Positions 1 to 6,513 of a DNA stretch of 29,042 nt are shown one piece after another. Position 1 is the first letter of the stretch, and every line of letters starts with the position of its first letter. This stretch comes from an uncultured Dorea sp. (GTDB lineage: Bacteria; Bacillota; Clostridia; Lachnospirales; Lachnospiraceae): positions 1 through 29,042 of the forward strand of contig CAJUBG010000049.1 in the NCBI GenBank assembly GCA_910584575.1. Direction: 5' to 3'. The translations under genes and the position numbers were made by a program. A model generated the notes under the pieces. The model saw only the letters and a list, made by a program, of their open reading frames with translations, made no database searches and was not told the origin of the DNA.

Positions 1-26
1 TCCAAAACGCTAATCTTACTGTCCAT
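1..26 (-). CDS. Start of an unidentified gene, cut by the window edge
   Basis: Only the first eight codons are visible, reading MDSKISVL on the minus strand and then running off the window. The start is supported by an AGGTGA ribosome-binding site four bases upstream and by a good promoter at 62-90. Eight residues do not identify a family. The gene is transcribed away from everything else in the window. Confidence 0.5.
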
Positions 27-61
27 ATTCTCACCTGTCAATGATTATTACCAGTTTTTCG

Positions 62-90
62 ATTATAGCAAATGGATCTTTTCTTTTCAA
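62..90 (-). promoter_or_regulatory. Sigma-A promoter for the gene at the left edge
   Basis: On the minus strand TTGAAA (85-90) and TATAAT (62-67) are separated by 17 bp. Transcription would begin near position 55, about 30 bases before the ATG at 26. Confidence 0.65.
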
Positions 91-148
91 CCTTTATCGC
101 TAAATGTTCACACTAATTAATATATTTAATATTTTTGTTACTTTTTCG

Positions 149-343
149 TCAATCGTTGTTCATTTCCTTTTTCTTCTTTGTCATAAGCCCGCCGATTCTG
201 CCGGTTTCTTTCGATGAAAGAGATTTCCAACCGTCTTTCATCACCCTGTCAAGAAGTCCTAATTCTTCGGCGATTTCGTACTTTAGTTTTTCTTCCTGTG
301 TCAGCTCATCTAATTTAATCGGCTTGTTTTTCTTTACTGCCAT
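149..343 (-). CDS. Small acid-soluble spore protein, alpha/beta type (divergent)
   Basis: The 64-residue product has the core of alpha/beta-type small acid-soluble spore proteins: a KYEIAEELG block (residues 22-30), in which the Glu-Ile bond is the usual GPR germination protease cut site, then a GW and a GRIGG motif towards the C-terminus, ending in a lysine-rich tail. Such proteins coat spore DNA and are an amino acid store on germination. The N-terminus is shorter and more charged than in Bacillus SspA/SspB, as is common in Lachnospiraceae. The start has an AAAGGGG ribosome-binding site. It is a single-gene unit, and it implies a spore-forming host. The family call is by eye but the core pattern is clear. 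Confidence 0.8.
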   Translation of the reverse strand: MAVKKNKPIKLDELTQEEKLKYEIAEELGLLDRVMKDGWKSLSSKETGRIGGLMTKKKKEMNND

Positions 344-386
344 AAATATACCCCTTTCCTGTCATTGAATTAAGTAGTCTCCTAAT

Positions 387-417
387 CAGTATTGACAGGG
401 GTAGGGGCGAATATACA
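387..417 (-). promoter_or_regulatory. Possible sigma-G promoter of the spore protein gene
   Basis: On the minus strand TGTATA (412-417) lies 18 bp before AATACTG (387-393). This resembles the sigma-G pattern TGMATA / CATAMTA (5 of 6 and 5 of 7 positions). Forespore expression would be expected for a spore protein gene. No sigma-A promoter is obvious in this interval. The match is imperfect. Confidence 0.35.
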
Positions 418-430
418 GAAAAAATTCTGA

Positions 431-625
431 TTAATATCTTGTGGGTGCATCCGGAATAATAATTGCCGCAAGGATGTAAGCAAAGATTCCGGTTCCTGTA
501 AACGCGAAGATTGCAAGCACCAGCCTGATTAAAGTTGCATCTACATTAAAGTATTCTGCTACGCCTCCGCACACTCCGCAGATCATGCGGTTTTCTCTTG
601 AACGATATAATTTTCTCGGTTCCAT
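431..625 (-). CDS. PspC-domain membrane protein
   Basis: This 64-residue protein is almost entirely one PspC domain: an N-terminal LYRSRENRMICGVCGGVAEY segment, followed by a hydrophobic stretch (about residues 34-56) ending in IIPD. PspC domains occur in envelope-stress systems and often stand next to DUF4097/DUF1700 proteins in Firmicutes. The start has a strong AGGAGGAGACAAT leader. It is the last gene of the operon that begins with the PadR regulator at 2584, 37 bases after the DUF4097 stop. Its role in envelope stress is inferred from family and context. Confidence 0.85.
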   Translation of the reverse strand: MEPRKLYRSRENRMICGVCGGVAEYFNVDATLIRLVLAIFAFTGTGIFAYILAAIIIPDAPTRY

Positions 626-662
626 ATTGTCTCCTCCTGATTCCTATTTTTAAATAATACAC

Positions 663-1478
663 CTATTTCCCGCTTCCGTCAAAGTCTATAATTACAGAGC
701 CGACGCCGCCTTCAATAGATATATCTTTGTCTGCATTATTGTCAATGTGCCTGTCTTTGCCAAGTCCTGAGTAGGAGTTATTCCCGCACATGACCTCGCC
801 GACGCCGCACTCGATTTCATAGTTGTATTCCTCCTCGCGTCCGGACGCGGTATAGACGATGCTTCCCACCCCACATTGGATATCTGCCAAGCTTCGGACG
901 TCTCCGCCTGCCGTTATGCTTCCGGCGCCACATTCAAATTTCGCCTCGTCAGCCTGAAACTTGTTAATCACTACTTCTCCGGCGCCAATCTCCACAGACA
1001 GGTCTCTGGTATAAATCTCATTTACCTCCAGGCTTCCCGCGCCCATACTCAGGGAAACCTCCTCAAACGTCATCTCCTTCGGTATATAGACTGTAATCGT
1101 CCCTCTGCCTATATTATTGACACCTGAAAATCTTTTTTTGCTGGTAAGTTTTAACTCATTGCCGTCCATGTAGCACTTGAAGCCAAGACGCTGGCTTAAG
1201 TTATCTGTATCCACACGTATCTCGCTGCCTTCTCCCTCTGCAAAGTACACCTTTCCGGCAGCAAGATCCATATCAATCTCAGCCACGCCGGTGAAGGTCT
1301 CATGCATATTCTCCGCCGTCGGCCCGCTGTCATTACTTACCCAACCAATCCCGTTAGGAAACCGGTCATACACCATATCCGTCGTTATCCCCATGACCCA
1401 CGCGATTGCACAGAATAGAAATCCAATTGCTATCGCTGCGCCGCACACGATCCAAAACATCTTCCAACCTCTCCTCAT
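663..1478 (-). CDS. DUF4097 family beta-repeat membrane protein
   Basis: This 271-residue protein has one N-terminal transmembrane helix (about residues 7-29), then a long run of short beta-strand repeats. Glycine-rich turns recur (MGAGSLEV, IGAGEVVI, CGAGSITA, CGVGSIVY, CGVGEVMC, GGVGSVII), which is the pattern of DUF4097 (putative adhesin-like, beta-helical) proteins. Known relatives sit in PadR/DUF1700 operons and are thought to act in envelope stress sensing. The ATG directly follows the TAG stop of the DUF1700 gene, so the two are probably translationally coupled. The extracytoplasmic part is predicted to form a right-handed beta solenoid. The precise ligand is unknown. Confidence 0.85.
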   Translation of the reverse strand: MRRGWKMFWIVCGAAIAIGFLFCAIAWVMGITTDMVYDRFPNGIGWVSNDSGPTAENMHETFTGVAEIDMDLAAGKVYFAEGEGSEIRVDTDNLSQRLGFKCYMDGNELKLTSKKRFSGVNNIGRGTITVYIPKEMTFEEVSLSMGAGSLEVNEIYTRDLSVEIGAGEVVINKFQADEAKFECGAGSITAGGDVRSLADIQCGVGSIVYTASGREEEYNYEIECGVGEVMCGNNSYSGLGKDRHIDNNADKDISIEGGVGSVIIDFDGSGK

Positions 1479-2264
1479 CTAAACCACCGCCCTTCTCTGA
1501 AATGGCCTGCTTAAAATCCACACACAGCCTCGGCAGATTCCCGGAAGAACGATGATACACAGCCTTACGCTGGCTACTGTCGCCACCACTCCAATAACCG
1601 TCAGGATGATTCCCGTTCCAATCAGGGCAAATCCTACCGCCAGCTCTGGCACCAGACTCACCAGTCCTGCTATGAACACACACACTCCTACAAACGCAAC
1701 TACAACAGACACAATCACCAACGAGGCGAACACTGCAACCAATGTGACGATTCCTGCAAAAACAACTGCGATAATTGCTATGGAAACCGGAAGGATAATC
1801 GGCAGGCCCACAATCACAAGCAGGATAATGAGAAATATCTTCAATGCGCTATTCGTCCTGGGCGGCGTCTGTCCATGCCCCTCGTATTCTTCATTACCGC
1901 AGCCTCCCTGGTAACTGTTATTCTGATAATTGTGCCCGCGGTAGTCATTCTCCTGACTGCTGCCATAGTGGTAACTATTCTCCTTCTGTTCCCTTCCGGC
2001 AGGCATCTCTCTGTGTTCAAATCTGGAATCCGTGTAACCCTTCTCCGTAAATTCGCCGTGATCCTTCGATGTGCTTCCAAGATCAGCCTTTATAGTCGCC
2101 GCTACCTTGGCGGGACTTTCCAGTTCCTCCACAACCTGGGCCTCGTTCTCCTGTCCGGCATCGTCGAAATAGTCGTTGTAATACTTCATCGCATCTCTGC
2201 GTTCCTCTACGGGAACATCCTGTAATAATGCTGCTAACTCTGTCATAAACTCTATGCGATTCAT
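1479..2264 (-). CDS. DUF1700 family membrane protein
   Basis: The 261-residue product begins with a soluble helical domain typical of DUF1700: an early FMTELAALLQ segment, then YYNDYFDDAG and VEELESPAKVA. A low-complexity linker rich in Asn, Tyr, Gln and Gly follows (about residues 85-135), and then a block of four or more hydrophobic helices up to residue 250. DUF1700 proteins are usually encoded between a PadR regulator and DUF4097 proteins, exactly as here. The start overlaps the PadR stop as ATGA, giving tight translational coupling. The function is probably in the membrane branch of an envelope-response system, but no activity is established. Confidence 0.85.
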   Translation of the reverse strand: MNRIEFMTELAALLQDVPVEERRDAMKYYNDYFDDAGQENEAQVVEELESPAKVAATIKADLGSTSKDHGEFTEKGYTDSRFEHREMPAGREQKENSYHYGSSQENDYRGHNYQNNSYQGGCGNEEYEGHGQTPPRTNSALKIFLIILLVIVGLPIILPVSIAIIAVVFAGIVTLVAVFASLVIVSVVVAFVGVCVFIAGLVSLVPELAVGFALIGTGIILTVIGVVATVASVRLCIIVLPGICRGCVWILSRPFQRRAVV

Positions 2265-2584
2265 ACAGTTATCCCTCCCTCAAACAATTCATTAATCTTG
2301 ACCGAATAGTTTTTCCACTCTACGCGGTACAAATCCAGTTGTGCAGTACCCTTTACCGTTATCTTATAATAACGCCGGTTCCTTCCGTCGATCTGCCTGT
2401 CGTATACCTCCAGACACTCATCCTTCTGGAGCCTTCGCAGCACAGGGTACAACGTGGATTCCGATACTTCGATGGTCGTCCTGACATCCTGGGTAATCTT
2501 GTATCCGTAGGTCCCTTCCTTCTCGCGGGATACAACCGCCAGTACGATAGCGTCAAGGAGGGCTGCGCCGGTGTTAAATACCAT
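2261..2584 (-). CDS. PadR family transcriptional regulator
   Basis: This 107-residue protein matches the PadR winged-helix fold: an LLDAIVLAVVSREKEGTYGY opening, a recognition-helix region with SESTLYPVLRRLQKD (about residues 42-56), and a wing with DGRNRRYYKIT. The ATG at 2584 is preferred because AAAGGAGTG stands six bases upstream; upstream in-frame codons lack a ribosome-binding site. It is the first gene of an operon with DUF1700, DUF4097 and PspC genes. PadR proteins usually repress their own operon, and a perfect inverted repeat lies over its -10. The effector is unknown; cell-envelope-active compounds are typical for this operon type. Confidence 0.9.
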   Translation of the reverse strand: MVFNTGAALLDAIVLAVVSREKEGTYGYKITQDVRTTIEVSESTLYPVLRRLQKDECLEVYDRQIDGRNRRYYKITVKGTAQLDLYRVEWKNYSVKINELFEGGITV

Positions 2585-2642
2585 GTTCTCACTCCTTTGC
2601 TTGAAATATAATAATAAATTATGCAATATTGTTTTGATGTTT

Positions 2643-2663
2643 ATATTATATGTTGTATAATAT
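2643..2663. promoter_or_regulatory. Probable PadR operator
   Basis: ATATTATA (2643-2650) and TATAATAT (2656-2663) form a perfect 8-bp inverted repeat around a 5-bp centre. It covers the -10 box and part of the spacer of the PadR operon promoter, a position where a bound dimer would block RNA polymerase. Its assignment to PadR is inference, and the A/T richness of the area makes chance palindromes more likely. Confidence 0.5.
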
Positions 2664-2673
2664 GATTTGTCAA
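2645..2673 (-). promoter_or_regulatory. Consensus promoter of the PadR operon
   Basis: TTGACA (2668-2673) and TATAAT (2645-2650) on the minus strand are 17 bp apart, a full consensus match. This suggests strong basal activity that must be held down by a repressor. Confidence 0.85.
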
Positions 2674-2700
2674 CCCATATTATTAAAATATTTATATTAT

Positions 2701-2745
2701 AAAAAAAGGGGAGAGAAAAAGCAGTCCCGCCTTTTCCTCACCCCT
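2701..2745 (-). terminator. Intrinsic terminator of the GreA-type gene
   Basis: Read on the minus strand, a 15-base arm (2745-2731) pairs with 2721-2707 with two mismatches around a 9-base loop and is followed by seven T. It lies 15 bases after the stop at 2761. Confidence 0.85.
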
Positions 2746-2760
2746 GGAAGAAATACTATA

Positions 2761-3264
2761 TTAATATTTCCGTAGTGTATCATTGGAGTCATCCGTAGTC
2801 TTATCAATCTTTTTAATCACCACGTAATATCCGTTCTCTCCGTTCGTCTTAACCTTCACGCGGTCACCCGCTTTATGGCCTCTGAGCGCCTTCCCAAGAG
2901 GCGATTCGATACTGATAAGCCCCTTAAGAGAATTCCCCCTCACACTCGTAACAAGACGGTAAACCTCTGTCTCGTCCTCCTCCTCAAAATAAACCTCCAC
3001 AGTGTTGTTAATCCCTACCTCATCATCTCTGGAGGTATCCGAGACAATCCTGGCATTCCTTAGCATCTTCTCAAGATAGCGGATTCGGCTCTCATTGCGG
3101 TTCTTGTCCTGCTTCGCCGCCTTGTATTCAAAATTCTCGCTTAAATCTCCCTGTGCCCTAGCCTCCTTGACGGCTTCCAACTCCTGCTTTCGCACCACCA
3201 GTTTCCGGTATTCAATTTCTTCCTTTATCTTCTCTACATCGCTTCTCGTAAGCTGTTCTCCCAT
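2761..3264 (-). CDS. greA: GreA/GreB family transcription elongation factor
   Basis: The 167-residue protein has the GreA layout: an N-terminal coiled coil (residues 1-80) with the family signature QGDLSENFEYKAAK near residues 38-51, which includes the acidic tip residues that enter the RNA polymerase secondary channel, then a C-terminal FKBP-like domain with SPLGKALRGHKAGD. GreA factors rescue backtracked polymerase by stimulating transcript cleavage. The C-terminus carries a short extra tail rich in Thr, Asp and Asn. The ribosome-binding site is AGGAGTGAAGGAAGC before the ATG. It is a single-gene unit divergent from the SanA/YdcF gene. It could be a second, non-canonical paralogue, since many Lachnospiraceae carry more than one. 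Confidence 0.85.
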   Translation of the reverse strand: MGEQLTRSDVEKIKEEIEYRKLVVRKQELEAVKEARAQGDLSENFEYKAAKQDKNRNESRIRYLEKMLRNARIVSDTSRDDEVGINNTVEVYFEEEDETEVYRLVTSVRGNSLKGLISIESPLGKALRGHKAGDRVKVKTNGENGYYVVIKKIDKTTDDSNDTLRKY

Positions 3265-3369
3265 GCTTCCTTCACTCCTATCTCATTTACAATACATTAA
3301 AGTACATTCTACTCTGTATTCCCGGTTTCGTCCAGTACAAATAAATTGCTTAATATTCTCTTAACCTGG

Positions 3370-3398
3370 TTGTACCCTGTCCCAAAATCTTCTATACT
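3370..3398 (+). promoter_or_regulatory. Promoter of the SanA/YdcF gene
   Basis: TTGTAC (3370-3375) and TATACT (3393-3398) are separated by 17 bp, and transcription would start near 3405, about 37 bases before the chosen ATG. This supports the downstream start at 3442 rather than the earlier in-frame codon at 3346, which lies upstream of the promoter. Confidence 0.7.
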
Positions 3399-3441
3399 GT
3401 CTATTACACAAGAAACGCTAAGACCATGGGGAGAAAAAGAT

Positions 3442-4131
3442 ATGTTAAGAATAAAGAAATTGTTTCGATACGGGTGTATGGCGGCCTTAATCGGCGCCGT
3501 CGTTTTATTGGGTACAGACAGCTATGTGAAGATAAAAGCCGGCAGCTTCATCACGTCGGAGGCAGACGTCGTACAATCAGAAAAAAAGGCTGACGCTATC
3601 CTGGTATTGGGCGCCCAGGTAAAGCCTGACGGCAATCCAAGCCTGATGCTGAAGGAACGGCTGAATACCGGTATCCAATTATATAAGGAAGGGGCGGCGG
3701 ATAGAATCATCATGAGTGGAGACCATAGACGCGACGATTATGACGAGGTAAATGCGATGAAATCCTATGCCATAGACCAGGGAGTGCCCTCTGAATGTAT
3801 TTTCATGGACCATGCAGGCTTCTCCACCTATGACAGCATGTACAGGGCGAAGGAAATCTTCCAGGCAAAGAGCCTGGTTGTGGTGACCCAGGAGTACCAC
3901 CTGTACCGCGCCCTCTATGACGCGATGGCATTTGGCCTGGACGTCCAGGGCGTGCCCTGTGATACTGCGGTCTACAAAGGCGACACCTACCGGAAATCCA
4001 GGGAGGTGTTAGCGCGCCTGAAGGACGTGGGATTTACTCTTGTGAAACCAGAACCGGCCCTTCTGGGCGAAACCATCTCTCTGACGGACAGCGGCGATGT
4101 GACAAACGACAAGAACGGCGCTGACAGTTAA
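3442..4131 (+). CDS. SanA/YdcF-like DUF218 membrane-anchored protein
   Basis: The 229-residue protein has an N-terminal membrane anchor (about residues 9-25) and a DUF218 domain with the family landmarks DAILVLGAQV (51-60), a RIIMSGD segment (89-94) and VVVTQEYHLYRA (146-157). SanA relatives in enterobacteria affect envelope permeability and vancomycin exclusion; other DUF218 proteins are implicated in envelope polysaccharide or cofactor handling. The start at 3442 has GGGGAG eight bases upstream. It stands alone between a divergent GreA gene and a convergent bioB. No substrate can be inferred. Confidence 0.8.
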   Translation: MLRIKKLFRYGCMAALIGAVVLLGTDSYVKIKAGSFITSEADVVQSEKKADAILVLGAQVKPDGNPSLMLKERLNTGIQLYKEGAADRIIMSGDHRRDDYDEVNAMKSYAIDQGVPSECIFMDHAGFSTYDSMYRAKEIFQAKSLVVVTQEYHLYRALYDAMAFGLDVQGVPCDTAVYKGDTYRKSREVLARLKDVGFTLVKPEPALLGETISLTDSGDVTNDKNGADS

Positions 4132-4141
4132 GTCTGTCAGC
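4120..4141. terminator. Hairpin shared by two convergent stop codons
   Basis: GCTGACAG (4120-4127) and CTGTCAGC (4134-4141) are perfect inverted repeats around a 6-base loop. The hairpin contains the stop codons of both the SanA/YdcF gene and bioB. There is no clear T-tract on either side, so it may be a weak bidirectional terminator or a 3'-end stabiliser. Confidence 0.5.
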
Positions 4142-5099
4142 ATTGCCTTTCATATCCTAATCTGTTCAGTATCTCCATATCCGTCTCTATGGTATATCCT
4201 GCCGTTGTCAGCATATCTCCGGAGATTGCCGCATTGGCCCCAGACCGGAAGCACCCCTCTCCCTTGTCCTCCAAAAGCCCTCTGCCTCCGGCAAGCCGTA
4301 TAAACGCATCCGGCAGAATAAAGCGGTAAACCGCCACAATCCTTCTCATATCATCCACGGTCAGCCGTTCATTTTCCTCGTAGGGCGTCCCAGGAATCGG
4401 ATTCAGCAGATTGACCGGAACACTCTTAACCTCAAGCTCTCTTAAGGTAAACGCCATGTCAATCCGGTCCTCTACCGTCTCGCCCAGTCCCATGATACCG
4501 CCGCTGCACACGCTTAATCCGGCGGCCTTGGCGGCCTTAATGGCACGAACCTTATCCTCAAACGTATGGGTAGTACAGACATTCGGGAAATTCCTGCGGG
4601 ATGTTTCCAGATTGTTATGTACCCTGGAGGCACCTGCACTCTTTACTCTGCGAAACTGTTCCTCGCTTAACAGGCCGAAGGAAACACACACCTTAATATC
4701 CGCCTGCTCTCGAATTGCCCGTATAGCCCCGCACATCTGCTCAAGCTCGGAATCCTTTAACGCCCTTCCGGATGTCACGATAGAATACCGAAGCACGCCC
4801 TGCTGTGCGTTATATTTTGCCTGGCGCACAATCTCCTCTGTGTCAAGGAGAGGATACTCCTTCGTGGCAGTATGATAGTATGCTGACTGGGCGCAATACT
4901 TACAATCCTCAGAACATTTTCCACTCTTTCCATTGACGATTGTGCAGATATCGAAGCTATTTTTGCAGAAATGCTCTCGAATCCCATCCGCGGCCTGGCA
5001 GAGCTCCTCCAAAGGCGCCTCATACAGTAATAATGCCTCCTCCCTTGTAATCTCGCCGCCGCTGAATATTTTTTCTTTTAGTTGTTCTGTAAACGTCAT
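4137..5099 (-). CDS. bioB: Biotin synthase
   Basis: The 320-residue product is a radical SAM enzyme that inserts sulfur into dethiobiotin, the last step of biotin synthesis. The iron-sulfur motif CxxxCxxC is at C62, C66 and C69 (KCSEDCKYCAQ), preceded by the INxKSG-like NGKSG. Further family blocks are VHNNLETS, CSGGIMGLGE and LNPIPGTP. Length is normal. The ATG at 5099 follows AAGGGGAAGAAT. No other biotin gene (bioA, bioD, bioF) is adjacent, so the organism may take up dethiobiotin or carry the rest elsewhere. A probable BirA operator overlaps its promoter. Confidence 0.95.
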   Translation of the reverse strand: MTFTEQLKEKIFSGGEITREEALLLYEAPLEELCQAADGIREHFCKNSFDICTIVNGKSGKCSEDCKYCAQSAYYHTATKEYPLLDTEEIVRQAKYNAQQGVLRYSIVTSGRALKDSELEQMCGAIRAIREQADIKVCVSFGLLSEEQFRRVKSAGASRVHNNLETSRRNFPNVCTTHTFEDKVRAIKAAKAAGLSVCSGGIMGLGETVEDRIDMAFTLRELEVKSVPVNLLNPIPGTPYEENERLTVDDMRRIVAVYRFILPDAFIRLAGGRGLLEDKGEGCFRSGANAAISGDMLTTAGYTIETDMEILNRLGYERQC

Positions 5100-5131
5100 A
5101 TTCTTCCCCTTTATCTAAGATATGAAATAAC

Positions 5132-5159
5132 TATATATCAAGCTTCCACATATTGTCAA
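5132..5159 (-). promoter_or_regulatory. Promoter of bioB
   Basis: On the minus strand TTGACA (5154-5159) is followed after 16 bp by TATATA (5132-5137), or after 18 bp by TATAGT (5130-5135). The -35 box lies inside the proposed BirA half-site. Confidence 0.65.
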
Positions 5160-5183
5160 CCTGTTTCATATTTTTGTTTACAT
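5153..5183. promoter_or_regulatory. Probable BirA operator (biotin-responsive)
   Basis: TTGTCAACC (5153-5161) and TGTTTACAT (5175-5183) form an imperfect inverted repeat with a 13-bp spacer. Each arm resembles the BirA half-site TTGTAAACC known from Firmicutes (8 of 9 and 7 of 9 matches after reversing the second arm). The left arm covers the bioB -35 box, so biotin-loaded BirA could repress bioB. The right edge lies 31 bp before the -35 of the divergent alcohol dehydrogenase promoter. Confidence 0.6.
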
Positions 5184-5213
5184 TTTGCCGATAATATTTT
5201 CCGGCAATCCTTA

Positions 5214-5242
5214 TTGACAAATCTCCGGTTCACTGGTATAAA
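5214..5242 (+). promoter_or_regulatory. Promoter of the alcohol/aldehyde dehydrogenase pair
   Basis: TTGACA (5214-5219) and TATAAA (5237-5242) are 17 bp apart. Transcription near 5249 rules out an upstream start and supports the ATG at 5280. Confidence 0.8.
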
Positions 5243-5279
5243 ATTCAATATGATTATTCCAGAAAGGATGCTGTCTACC

Positions 5280-6491
5280 ATGAATCAACTAAGAAAACTC
5301 TATTGCAGAACCTTCCAGGCAGGGCTTAAAATCGCGCTCCCCTTCCTTCCCTACCGGAAACCGGATATTGTCGGCAGCGTGAAAGCGCTTCCGGACATTT
5401 TACGAAAGCACGGGTGCGGGCGTGTCCTCATTATCACAGACGCGGGTATCATGAGCCTTGGCCTGACCAGGCGGCTTGAGAAGGTTCTTGCGCAGAATCA
5501 GATTCCCTATTTTATTTACGACAAGACCGTAGCAAACCCTACCACCGCAAATGTGGCCGAGGCTCTTGAGATGTACCAGGCAAACGGCTGCAGCGGGATT
5601 ATCGGGTTCGGCGGCGGCTCTAGTATGGACTGCGCCAAGGCGGTGGGCGCACGTATCGCCAAGCCGAAGCAGTCTTTGGCAAAAATGAAGGGAATCCTAA
5701 AGGTACATAAAAAACTCCCTCTCTTAATCGCAGTACCCACCACGGCTGGAACCGGAAGCGAGACAACCCTTGCCGCCGTCATCACGGACGCCGAGACACG
5801 GTACAAGTATGCAATCAATGATTTCCCCCTGATTCCTCGGTATGCTGTTCTTGACCCCAAGGTGACCCTAAGCCTGCCTCCGTTTATTACCGCAACCACG
5901 GGAATGGACGCCCTCACCCATGCTGTGGAGGCTTATATCGGGAGATCGACTACCTATGGCACCAGAACCAATGCATTGATGGCGGTGAGCCTCATTTTCC
6001 AGAATATCGACAAGGCTTATACCGACGGCAGCGATATTGACGCAAGACGGAATATGCTGCACGCCTCCTTCTACGCGGGATGTGCGTTTACCAAATCCTA
6101 TGTGGGATATGTCCATGCAGTCGCCCACTCCTTGGGCGGAGAGTACAATGTGCCTCACGGCCTTGCAAATGCCATTCTGCTTCCCTTTGTACTGGAAGCC
6201 TATGGCCCGCGCATCCACAAGAAATTATACCGCCTGTCCGTGGCCGCAGGCGTTTCTTTGGAGGGTACGCCCTATGACGTGGCCGCTGAAGAATTCATTA
6301 CAGCAATCAAGGATATGAAAAAACGTTTTGATATCGGGGATACCGTAAAGGAAATCAAAGAGGAAGACATTCCCAAGCTCTCCCACTATGCGGATAAGGA
6401 GGCAAATCCTTTGTATCCTGTGCCCGTGCTGATGGACGCAAAGGAGTTAGAGAGATTTTACTATTTATTAATAGAAGAATTGCCAATGTAG
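5280..6491 (+). CDS. Iron-containing alcohol dehydrogenase
   Basis: The 403-residue protein is a group III (iron-dependent) alcohol dehydrogenase, interconverting alcohols and aldehydes with NAD(P)H. The nucleotide-binding GFGGGSSMDCAK is at 109-120, and TTAGTGSETT at 154-163. Metal ligands are expected at D210, H214, H279 and H293, whose spacing (4, 65, 14) matches that of FucO-type enzymes. The ATG at 5280 has AGAAAGGA 11 bases upstream; an in-frame ATG at 5250 sits at the predicted transcription start and lacks a ribosome-binding site. It is co-transcribed with the aldehyde dehydrogenase 22 bases downstream, suggesting reduction or oxidation of an aldehyde/alcohol pair. The natural substrate is not evident. 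Confidence 0.9.
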   Translation: MNQLRKLYCRTFQAGLKIALPFLPYRKPDIVGSVKALPDILRKHGCGRVLIITDAGIMSLGLTRRLEKVLAQNQIPYFIYDKTVANPTTANVAEALEMYQANGCSGIIGFGGGSSMDCAKAVGARIAKPKQSLAKMKGILKVHKKLPLLIAVPTTAGTGSETTLAAVITDAETRYKYAINDFPLIPRYAVLDPKVTLSLPPFITATTGMDALTHAVEAYIGRSTTYGTRTNALMAVSLIFQNIDKAYTDGSDIDARRNMLHASFYAGCAFTKSYVGYVHAVAHSLGGEYNVPHGLANAILLPFVLEAYGPRIHKKLYRLSVAAGVSLEGTPYDVAAEEFITAIKDMKKRFDIGDTVKEIKEEDIPKLSHYADKEANPLYPVPVLMDAKELERFYYLLIEELPM

Positions 6492-6513
6492 GGATTTTAA
6501 AAGGAGATACTCT

